Positions 6,683-12,000 of a stretch of 13,168 bases of DNA are shown here, in pieces. The DNA lies in assembly GCA_948938605.1 (NCBI GenBank), contig CARAIG010000081.1, forward strand, positions 1 through 13,168. Reading direction: 5' to 3'. Source of the stretch: an uncultured Eubacteriales bacterium. Its GTDB lineage: Bacteria > Bacillota > Clostridia > Christensenellales > CAG-314. A program made the position numbers and the translations under genes. Positions within the stretch are counted from its first letter, which is position 1. Each line of letters starts with the position of its first letter. The notes under the pieces are model-generated. The model saw only the letters and a program-made list of their open reading frames with translations, made no database searches and was not told the origin of the DNA.

Positions 6683-7219
6683 ATGATAGTTTGCACTGCA
6701 ACGTTGATATTTTTGTTGCTGATTTTTGCGCCTTTTAGAATTAAAATAAATGCGCAAATATATCCGCAGCGTTTAGCTGCCAAAGTACAAGCAAAAGCAT
6801 ACTTCATTACGGTATTAAAGGAACAGTTTGTTCTTAAAGGTATGTATTTGGTATGCGACGGTACAGTACAAACCGAAATAAACATTGTTAAAATTGACAG
6901 AAAAAACGGAATAGATTTGTTAAAATGCCTAACTTTCGACAGAATATTTGTATCTTTACAAAACAATTTGTCAGTTGTTTCCTCCCAAAAAATATTGGCA
7001 GAAAACGTAATTACGGCAATAGCTACAAATCTTGCGTGCAGTTTCACGCATTGTCAAGTTGCAAGCGAAGTAGTCGCTTGCATAAATGAAAGCAGAGTTT
7101 GTTTACAAATTGCCGTTAGTACCAGCGTTGCAGAACTATCATTTTGTTTGATAATACAAGGAGTGCGCTTATGGATGCTCAAATTAGCGAAATTGTCGAA
7201 ACGGCAGTCTCGAACCTAA
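6683..7219 (+). CDS. DUF2953-like membrane protein upstream of gerW
   Basis: The protein from ATG 6683 has 178 residues. It begins with a membrane segment (residues 2-16, rich in Leu, Ile and Phe) followed by PFRIKINAQIYPQ, as in the YtfI/DUF2953 family of small membrane-anchored proteins that commonly precede gerW in Firmicutes. The rest is a predicted beta-rich soluble part with several Cys and no catalytic motif. The frame is open further upstream, but only via TTG 6626, and the family begins at the membrane segment, so 6683 is chosen; no Shine-Dalgarno sequence precedes it. The C-terminus overlaps gerW by 49 nt in another frame, since the stop is at 7217-7219. The family call rests on the N-terminal shape and the gene order rather than on a strong motif. 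A role in spore formation is inference. Confidence 0.6.
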   Translation: MIVCTATLIFLLLIFAPFRIKINAQIYPQRLAAKVQAKAYFITVLKEQFVLKGMYLVCDGTVQTEINIVKIDRKNGIDLLKCLTFDRIFVSLQNNLSVVSSQKILAENVITAIATNLACSFTHCQVASEVVACINESRVCLQIAVSTSVAELSFCLIIQGVRLWMLKLAKLSKRQSRT

Positions 7220-7536
7220 GCAAAGTTGCGGAAGTTAATACCATAGTAGGAAAACCGTTGGTAACAATGGACGGTACTACGGTAGTGCCTATATCGCAAA
7301 TAAATTTTGCTTTTATGGCAGGCGGCGGTGAATACGGAAACAAGACTGCAAAACGTCGCGCGCCGGATGATGTTAACTTTGCCGGCGGATCGGGCGGCGG
7401 TGCAAGTCTTACTCCCGTATGCTTTTTGGTAATAAATAAGGACGGCGTAAAAGTGCTTGATACCGACAAAAGCAGTACTTTTGATAAAATTTTTGACGTG
7501 GCAAAAGATATAGCCGACGCATTTAAAGGTGACTAA
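7171..7536 (+). CDS. gerW: GerW (YtfJ) family sporulation protein
   Basis: This 121-residue protein matches the GerW/YtfJ family, whose Bacillus subtilis member is a spore protein needed for germination with some germinants. Visible signatures are VNTIVGKPLVTMDGTTVVPISQI (22-44), FMAGGGEYG (48-56), the Gly-rich FAGGSGGGASLTPVCFLVI (70-88) and the closing VKVLDTD (93-99) with a C-terminal helix. The length fits the family. The start at ATG 7171 is set by AAGGAG (7158-7163) with a 7-nt spacer; the frame is open further upstream, but homologues begin here with a helix. It overlaps the upstream gene by 49 nt and its TAA shares one base with the next ATG (TAATG at 7534-7538), so translation of the three genes is probably coupled. 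Its presence supports a spore-forming organism. Confidence 0.88.
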   Translation: MDAQISEIVETAVSNLSKVAEVNTIVGKPLVTMDGTTVVPISQINFAFMAGGGEYGNKTAKRRAPDDVNFAGGSGGGASLTPVCFLVINKDGVKVLDTDKSSTFDKIFDVAKDIADAFKGD

Positions 7537-8570
7537 TGAAAAACATCTCGTATAAACTGATAATACTTTTTGTATGTATGGTATTTTTATGCTTGGCGTC
7601 ATATTCGTTGGCGTTTGCGTACGGGCAAGATTTTAAAACTACTGCGCAAAGTGCGATTGTAATGGAACGGTCGTCTAAAAGAGTATTATACAGTAAAAAC
7701 TGCAATGTCGGTTTGCCGATTGCAAGCACAACAAAGATTGTTACGGCGTTGACTGTTTTAAATAACTCTAATTTGGACGATATTGTAGAAATACCTGCCG
7801 AAGCGTGCGGAATAGAAGGTTCATCGATATATTTGCGTGCGGGCGAACACTTGACCGTCAGAGAACTGTTGTACGGGTTAATGCTGCGCAGCGGCAATGA
7901 CGCGGCGGTGGCATTGGCTTTGCATACGGCGGGCAGTGTTGAGAAGTTTGCTGATATGATGAATGAAACGGCAACGAATTTAAAACTTAACAATTGTCAC
8001 TTTGCTAACCCGCACGGTTTGCACGACGACAATCATTATTGTTCGGCAAACGACTTGGCGATATTAACTTGTGAAGCATTGAACAACTCGGATTTTTGCG
8101 AAATTGTTGCGTGTAAAAGTTACCGTATATCAAACGAAGGATACGATTACGACAGAGTATTGGTAAATAAAAACAAACTGTTAACAAATTGCGACGGCGC
8201 CGACGGCGTTAAAACGGGTTATACTAAAAAGGCAGGTAGATGCTTTGTAGGCAGTGCAACGCGCAAGGGAATGCAAGTAGTAGTTGTTGTGCTTAATTGC
8301 GGACCTATGTTTGAAGAAACTGCCGATATGTTAGATGCCGCATACGCTAATTACAATCTTAAAACGGTTGTTCCGCAAAACAAAGTGTGCGGGATGTTGG
8401 AGCATAAGGGGGTTGAAACGTATTATGTTTGTCCCGAACGTATTCAATATCCGTTAAAAGACGGGGAAGACGTTAATGTAGAAATAGAATTGAACAAAGA
8501 TATACAGCGGTTAATTGTCAGCCTAGACGGTAAGGTGGTCTGCGAAAAACAATTGGTGCCTGTTGTATAG
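7536..8570 (+). CDS. D-alanyl-D-alanine carboxypeptidase (PBP5/S11 family)
   Basis: This 344-residue serine peptidase trims the terminal D-Ala of peptidoglycan stem peptides outside the membrane. A signal peptide covers residues 1-28 (cleavage near AFA). All three penicillin-binding motifs are intact: S64-T-T-K67 (nucleophile Ser64), S119-G-N121 and K226-T-G228. The residues PHGLHDDNHYCSANDLA (159-175) and FVGSATRKGMQVVVVVL (237-253) are typical of DacA/DacB/DacF. A PBP5-type C-terminal beta domain follows from about 278, but the protein stops at VPVV without the amphipathic anchor helix of many homologues, so it may be held only by an uncleaved signal or be released. It starts inside the gerW stop (1-nt overlap). 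In B. subtilis the related dacF and dacB work in the spore cortex; a cortex role here is inferred from the gerW neighbour. Confidence 0.93.
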   Translation: MKNISYKLIILFVCMVFLCLASYSLAFAYGQDFKTTAQSAIVMERSSKRVLYSKNCNVGLPIASTTKIVTALTVLNNSNLDDIVEIPAEACGIEGSSIYLRAGEHLTVRELLYGLMLRSGNDAAVALALHTAGSVEKFADMMNETATNLKLNNCHFANPHGLHDDNHYCSANDLAILTCEALNNSDFCEIVACKSYRISNEGYDYDRVLVNKNKLLTNCDGADGVKTGYTKKAGRCFVGSATRKGMQVVVVVLNCGPMFEETADMLDAAYANYNLKTVVPQNKVCGMLEHKGVETYYVCPERIQYPLKDGEDVNVEIELNKDIQRLIVSLDGKVVCEKQLVPVV

Positions 8571-8576
8571 TTTATC

Positions 8577-8611
8577 AAGGCAATTGCGGTTAATACGCAG
8601 TTGTCTTTTTT
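8577..8611 (+). terminator. Terminator of the DUF2953-gerW-carboxypeptidase unit
   Basis: A 12-bp stem (8577-8588 with 8596-8607, including two G-U pairs) has a 7-nt loop and ends in T residues through 8611. It begins 6 bp after the carboxypeptidase stop codon. Confidence 0.75.
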
Positions 8612-8672
8612 ATTGCGGTGTATTATGTAACACTTGACTTGTGTTTTTCATACTGTGATTTGGAGTAACAGA

Positions 8673-8891
8673 ATGAAATACGTTAAGTGTCCGAGATGCG
8701 GACTTAATTATATATTAACCGACGAAGATATGTGCCAAGTGTGTAAGGATGAACTTAACCGCAAAAAAAGTATTTTTGACGATTCGGACTACAATGAACT
8801 GATATGTCCTTATTGTGATAAAAATATTTTGGGGTTGGACGAAATTATGTGTTCGGAATGCAGGGCAAGACGTAATAAAAACAAAACATAA
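8673..8891 (+). CDS. Small double zinc-ribbon protein
   Basis: The protein from ATG 8673 has 72 residues; GGAG (8662-8665) lies 7 nt upstream, so this start is preferred over an in-frame TTG start at 8634. It contains two Cys4 knuckle pairs with identical spacing, C-x2-C-x11-C-x2-C: Cys6/9/21/24 and Cys45/48/60/63. The words KCPRCGLNYI and DMCQVC echo ICPYCDKNIL and IMCSEC, so the gene looks like an internal duplication of a zinc ribbon. No other domain is present, and the C-terminus is basic (RARRNKNKT). Zinc ribbons can bind nucleic acid or proteins, or simply hold zinc; nothing here decides between them. It sits between a terminator and the promoter of the phosphoesterase gene, so it is probably its own unit. 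Confidence 0.75.
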   Translation: MKYVKCPRCGLNYILTDEDMCQVCKDELNRKKSIFDDSDYNELICPYCDKNILGLDEIMCSECRARRNKNKT

Positions 8892-8911
8892 TTCGGTTGT
8901 ATGGGATAGCC

Positions 8912-8940
8912 TAGACAAAATTACAAAACGGTGATATAAT
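8912..8940 (+). promoter_or_regulatory. Strong sigma-A promoter of the phosphoesterase gene
   Basis: TAGACA (8912-8917) and a perfect TATAAT (8935-8940) are 17 bp apart, with TGA making an extended -10. The start codon is at 8952, just 11 nt beyond the -10, so transcription should begin only about 5 nt before it or at it. Confidence 0.8.
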
Positions 8941-8951
8941 ACTGTTTAATT

Positions 8952-9647
8952 ATGAAAGTATTTGCAATTAGCGACTTGCACTTATCTACCGTTTGTAATA
9001 AGCCGATGGATGTTTTTGGAAAGTCGTGGGAAAACTATTTCGAATTAATTTGTCAGGACTGGCGCAGTAAAGTTTCAGACGACGATTTGGTGTTGTTGCC
9101 GGGGGATTTTTCGTGGGCTATGCGTATGGATGAAGCATTGCCCGACTTTGAACAAGTGTCGCAATTGCCCGGAACAAAAGTTATTTTGCGCGGCAATCAC
9201 GACTATTGGTGGAATACGTTAACCCAAGTGAGAACAAGCATCCCAAGCGGATTTTACGCTCTTCAAAACGATTGTATGCGTTTTGGCGATATACTTATAT
9301 GCGGAACTCGCGGTTGGATATGCCCCGACGGCGATAACCTTACTGCCGATGATAAAAAGATATTTTTGCGGGAAGTTGAGCGGCTTAAATTGTCGATATC
9401 GGCAATGCAAAAGGAGCGTAAGGAAAACGACAAGGTTATAGCTATTATGCATTATCCTCCGTTTAACGGCAGGTATGACGAATCGGAATTTACAAAGCAA
9501 TTTGTTTTGGCGGGCATCGATACCGTAGTGTACGGACATTTACACGGCAAGGATTGCAGGGCAAACCTGCATTTTAAAAAGTTTGGAATAGACTTTTACT
9601 TGACGAGTTGCGATTTGGTCGGAAATAAATTGACGCAAATTGTGTGA
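8952..9647 (+). CDS. Calcineurin-like metallophosphoesterase
   Basis: This 231-residue cytoplasmic enzyme belongs to the binuclear-metal phosphoesterase superfamily that hydrolyses phosphate mono- or diesters. All ligand motifs are in order: D8-L-H10, G51-D52, G81-N82-H83-D84, H167 in IMHYPP, and G195-H196-L197-H198-G199. Residues such as GDFSWAM, NHDYWW and GTRGWICP are typical of a Firmicutes subfamily annotated only as predicted phosphohydrolase. The substrate is not known. The start must be at or very near 8952, because Asp8 of the first motif sits seven residues later, as in homologues. There is no Shine-Dalgarno sequence, and the promoter lies immediately upstream, which points to a leaderless transcript. 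A terminator follows at 9719-9746. Confidence 0.92.
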   Translation: MKVFAISDLHLSTVCNKPMDVFGKSWENYFELICQDWRSKVSDDDLVLLPGDFSWAMRMDEALPDFEQVSQLPGTKVILRGNHDYWWNTLTQVRTSIPSGFYALQNDCMRFGDILICGTRGWICPDGDNLTADDKKIFLREVERLKLSISAMQKERKENDKVIAIMHYPPFNGRYDESEFTKQFVLAGIDTVVYGHLHGKDCRANLHFKKFGIDFYLTSCDLVGNKLTQIV

Positions 9648-9718
9648 TAAGGTTTTAATGCTAAGTTAACACTTACATACATTGCGACGTTGTGTTTATT
9701 TTTAATATTTTATTGGTG

Positions 9719-9746
9719 AAGCAAACCGAAATTTCGGTTTGTTTTT
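9719..9746 (+). terminator. Terminator after the phosphoesterase gene, likely bidirectional
   Basis: A 20-bp perfect palindrome (9722-9741, arms CAAACCGAAA and TTTCGGTTTG) is followed by five T. It starts about 75 bp after the stop codon and insulates the dcw cluster. Confidence 0.85.
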
Positions 9747-9880
9747 ATATTATTATTTTGGTTTCGACGATATGTTCTAAAATGCTGTTTTGAAGGTGTT
9801 GCAATAATGAAATTACAACTAAAATTTATTGCTAATAAATGCCTTTTTATATAAATTTGGGCTAAAATTACAAAAATTTA

Positions 9881-9920
9881 GGCTAAATGGCGTAAAATGG
9901 TTGAAAATGGTTAAAAATTG
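9881..9920 (+). promoter_or_regulatory. MraZ-box direct repeats (putative autoregulatory operator)
   Basis: Direct 7-mers recur exactly every 10 bp: TAAATGG (9884-9890), AAAATGG (9894-9900), AAAATGG (9904-9910) and the weaker AAAATTG (9914-9920). MraZ proteins bind tandem repeats of this kind (AAAGTGG/T or TGGG-type, 10-bp period) in front of their own gene. The third and fourth copies overlap the -35 and the spacer of the promoter, a repressing position. Confidence 0.75.
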
Positions 9921-9929
9921 ATGTATAAT
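9901..9929 (+). promoter_or_regulatory. mraZ / dcw cluster promoter
   Basis: TTGAAA (9901-9906) and a perfect TATAAT (9924-9929) are 17 bp apart. The predicted transcription start near 9936 leaves a 25-nt leader with AGGAG (9949-9953) 7 nt before the mraZ ATG. Confidence 0.85.
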
Positions 9930-9960
9930 TTACTTACTAAAATTCGATAGGAGTAGACTT

Positions 9961-10413
9961 ATGTTTTTAGTTGGAAACCAACAACATATGTTGGACGACA
10001 AAAACAGAATACGGCTTCCCGCCAAGCACCGCGAAGCTTTGGGCAATAAGTACATTTTAATGCCCGGAACCGACGGTTGTATTTTTGTCTATCCCGCGTC
10101 GGATGAACACAAAATTATCGCAGCGATCGAAAATATAGACTCGTTCGATCCCGAAATAGCCGAATGGGTGCGTAGCGTATCGGAATTTTCGGCAACGGTG
10201 GAGGCGGACAGTCAAGGAAGGTTTATGTTACCGCAAGACTTAATGGATATATGCGGAATAGTAAAAAACGTTCGGATTGTCGGTGCGATAACAAAAGTGG
10301 AAATTTGGAGTGAAGAAAGGTATCTCGAACGTCGTAAAGGACAAGACCTGACTCCTAAAGGATTTGACGACAGATATCGCAAAATTCACGACAAGATGAG
10401 TAACAAGCAATGA
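9961..10413 (+). CDS. mraZ: MraZ, transcriptional regulator of the dcw cluster
   Basis: This 150-residue protein has the two AbrB-like half-domains of MraZ: DDKNRIRLPAKHRE (12-25) and ADSQGRFMLPQDL (82-94). The family words GTDGCIFVYP (36-45) and VEIWSEERY (113-121) are also present. MraZ forms a ring-like oligomer that binds tandem repeats upstream of its own operon and usually represses division and wall genes. The DNA target is visible directly upstream, overlapping the promoter. The start at 9961 has a good Shine-Dalgarno sequence (AGGAG, 7 nt) and gives the canonical beginning M-F. The stop overlaps the rsmH start by 4 nt (ATGA), so the two are translationally coupled. Length and motifs are normal. 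Confidence 0.97.
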   Translation: MFLVGNQQHMLDDKNRIRLPAKHREALGNKYILMPGTDGCIFVYPASDEHKIIAAIENIDSFDPEIAEWVRSVSEFSATVEADSQGRFMLPQDLMDICGIVKNVRIVGAITKVEIWSEERYLERRKGQDLTPKGFDDRYRKIHDKMSNKQ

Positions 10414-11336
10414 AATTTGCGCATAAATCAGTGCTTTTAAATGAGTGCATCGAAGCGTTAAACGTTAAATCGGACGGAATATACGTAGACTGTACAGCCG
10501 GAGGCGGCGGGCACTCGTCGGAAATCCTTAAAAGACTTGACGGCGGAATGCTTGTAGATATCGATAAAGACGAAGAAGCGTTGGCAGCGTGTCGAAAACG
10601 GTTGGGTAATTCAGTTAAGTATGTTCATTCGGATTTTAAAAAAATATCTGAAATTTTGGACGAGCTTAATATAGACAAAGTTGACGGTATACTTGCTGAT
10701 TTAGGAGTTAGTTCGTATCAAATAGATAATCCGGAACGCGGATTTTCGTATATGGCTCCTAACGCTCCGCTCGATATGAAGATGGACGCGACTCAAAAAT
10801 TGTCGGCATACGAAGTAGTAAACGAATATGACGAGTATAAATTGTTTTCGATCATACGCGATTACGGTGAAGAAAAATTTGCAAAACAAATAGCGCGAAA
10901 CATTGTTTTGGAACGGAAAATAAACAAAATCGATACTTGCGGAAAGCTTGTGGAAATCATAGATAGGTCGATACCTTATTCGTTAAAGAGAAAAGGCGGA
11001 CACCCTGCCAAAAGAACGTTTCAAGCGTTGCGTATAGAAGTAAACGGCGAACTTGAAGGTTTAGATGAATTTTTAAGAAGCGGTGTTGAACGGTTAAACA
11101 GCAGCGGACGCATTGCGGTAATAACGTTCCATTCGTTAGAAGACAGGATAGTCAAACATTGTTTTAACGACTTGGCAACGGACTGCGTGTGTCCTTCAAA
11201 TCTTCCGGTGTGCGTGTGCAACCACCGCGCGCAAGGAAGTCTTTATAACAAAAAACCTATACTCCCGACGGAAGCGGAACTCGCTGAAAACAGCCGTTCG
11301 CAAAGTGCAAAGTTGCGAGTATTCACAAAAAAGTAA
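10410..11336 (+). CDS. rsmH: 16S rRNA (cytosine1402-N4)-methyltransferase RsmH
   Basis: This 308-residue enzyme transfers a methyl group from S-adenosylmethionine to N4 of C1402 in the ribosomal decoding centre. Family signatures are complete: HKSVLL (5-10), the SAM-binding DCTAGGGGHS (27-36), DIDKD (50-54), ADLGVSS (96-102), RGFSY (110-114), PLDMKM (120-125), GHPAKRTFQALRIEVN (197-212) and FHSLEDRIVK (240-249), with the C-terminal NSRSQSAKLRV. Cys259, 261, 268 and 270 (CVCP...CVC) are usual in Firmicutes homologues. Length is normal. The gene starts in the mraZ stop and is followed 24 nt later by the FtsL-like gene. In the dcw cluster it is linked to wall and division genes by position, not by chemistry. 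Confidence 0.97.
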   Translation: MKFAHKSVLLNECIEALNVKSDGIYVDCTAGGGGHSSEILKRLDGGMLVDIDKDEEALAACRKRLGNSVKYVHSDFKKISEILDELNIDKVDGILADLGVSSYQIDNPERGFSYMAPNAPLDMKMDATQKLSAYEVVNEYDEYKLFSIIRDYGEEKFAKQIARNIVLERKINKIDTCGKLVEIIDRSIPYSLKRKGGHPAKRTFQALRIEVNGELEGLDEFLRSGVERLNSSGRIAVITFHSLEDRIVKHCFNDLATDCVCPSNLPVCVCNHRAQGSLYNKKPILPTEAELAENSRSQSAKLRVFTKK

Positions 11337-11360
11337 TAATTCCAAAGGCGGTGAAATATA

Positions 11361-11999
11361 ATGCAATGGACAAATGATAGAAATTATCAAAACGAAACTC
11401 AAACGACGGATGTATATTCGGACGTTCAGTCGCCTTACGCTACGACATTTTTTGCTCCGCAATCGGTAGACCAAACGCAGCAGGAGTTCTCTCTTGAAGA
11501 AATTCAAAGAAAACTCGGCGTATTTAAGCAAGGTGAAGGCGAAGAAAACGTTGCTGTAAGAAGTGACGAAAGACCGTCTGAACAGACGCTTAAAATGAGT
11601 TATGACCGTAATTATGCGGCAGGAAGAGTTGCGACAAAATCGCGTCTTAGTACTAGGACAAAAGTTGCTATTGCAAGTTATGCGGTAGTTATACTTGCGC
11701 TTGTACTTGCTGTTACGCTTTGCGGTGTGTCTGTTGCAGGTTCGTTCGGTTCCGCTTCGGTGTTGTATAGCGAATATGCCGAAACAAGTTCCGTTGTTGC
11801 CGATTTGTCTAACCAAGTTGCTACTGAAGATTATGCAGCGCTTTCCGAAAGAGCTGCGGAGTTGGGTTATATCGACGCATCGAGATCTAACACACAAACG
11901 TACACCGAGATAGAAACAAGACCCGCACAAAATTTTAATGTGGAATCCAACTGGTTCGACGCATTGTGCGATTGGCTGAGCGGTGCGTTTGGGGGCTGA
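11361..11999 (+). CDS. FtsL-like single-pass membrane protein
   Basis: The protein has 212 residues and lies exactly where ftsL is expected, between rsmH and a class B PBP. The layout is a hydrophilic, Gln/Asp/Glu-rich cytoplasmic part (1-100), one membrane helix (about 101-127, KVAIASYAVVILALVLAVTL and on) and a short outer part (128-212). FtsL is usually 100-130 residues with a short inner tail and an outer coiled coil. Here the tail is about 100 residues, and the outer part has only a weak heptad region (about 135-168) ending in AALSERAAELGYIDAS, which echoes the LGM-type end of FtsL/DivIC coiled coils. A Trp-containing amphipathic end (NWFDALCDWLSGAF) is unusual. FtsL joins DivIC and FtsI-type PBPs at the septum. 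The start follows AAAGGCGG (11344-11351). The identity is by position plus topology; sequence similarity is weak. Confidence 0.6.
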   Translation: MQWTNDRNYQNETQTTDVYSDVQSPYATTFFAPQSVDQTQQEFSLEEIQRKLGVFKQGEGEENVAVRSDERPSEQTLKMSYDRNYAAGRVATKSRLSTRTKVAIASYAVVILALVLAVTLCGVSVAGSFGSASVLYSEYAETSSVVADLSNQVATEDYAALSERAAELGYIDASRSNTQTYTEIETRPAQNFNVESNWFDALCDWLSGAFGG

Positions 12000-12000
12000 T

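Larger units (their letters stand above)
9648..9960. other. Intergenic region before the dcw cluster
   Basis: It holds a strong terminator (9719-9746), an A+T-rich stretch without convincing genes (9747-9850), and the 10-bp repeat array with the mraZ promoter (9851-9929). Confidence 0.7.

Noticed and set aside
7523..7993. A 156-codon minus-strand open frame opposite the carboxypeptidase.
   Set aside because: The plus-strand gene has complete catalytic motifs; the antisense frame has no domain and no start signals.
8634..8645. A -35-like TTGACT (8634-8639) before the zinc-ribbon gene.
   Set aside because: No acceptable -10 hexamer lies 16-18 bp downstream, so a promoter could not be supported.
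9807..9854. A 15-codon ORF (MKLQLKF...) with AAGG about 10 nt upstream, between the phosphoesterase terminator and the MraZ boxes.
   Set aside because: It is too short, has no similarity I can recognise, and A+T-rich DNA often yields such frames. It has no promoter of its own.
11196..11930. A 244-codon minus-strand open frame opposite rsmH and the FtsL-like gene.
   Set aside because: Its composition (Arg, Cys and Phe rich, no domain) is that of a shadow of the dcw genes on the plus strand.
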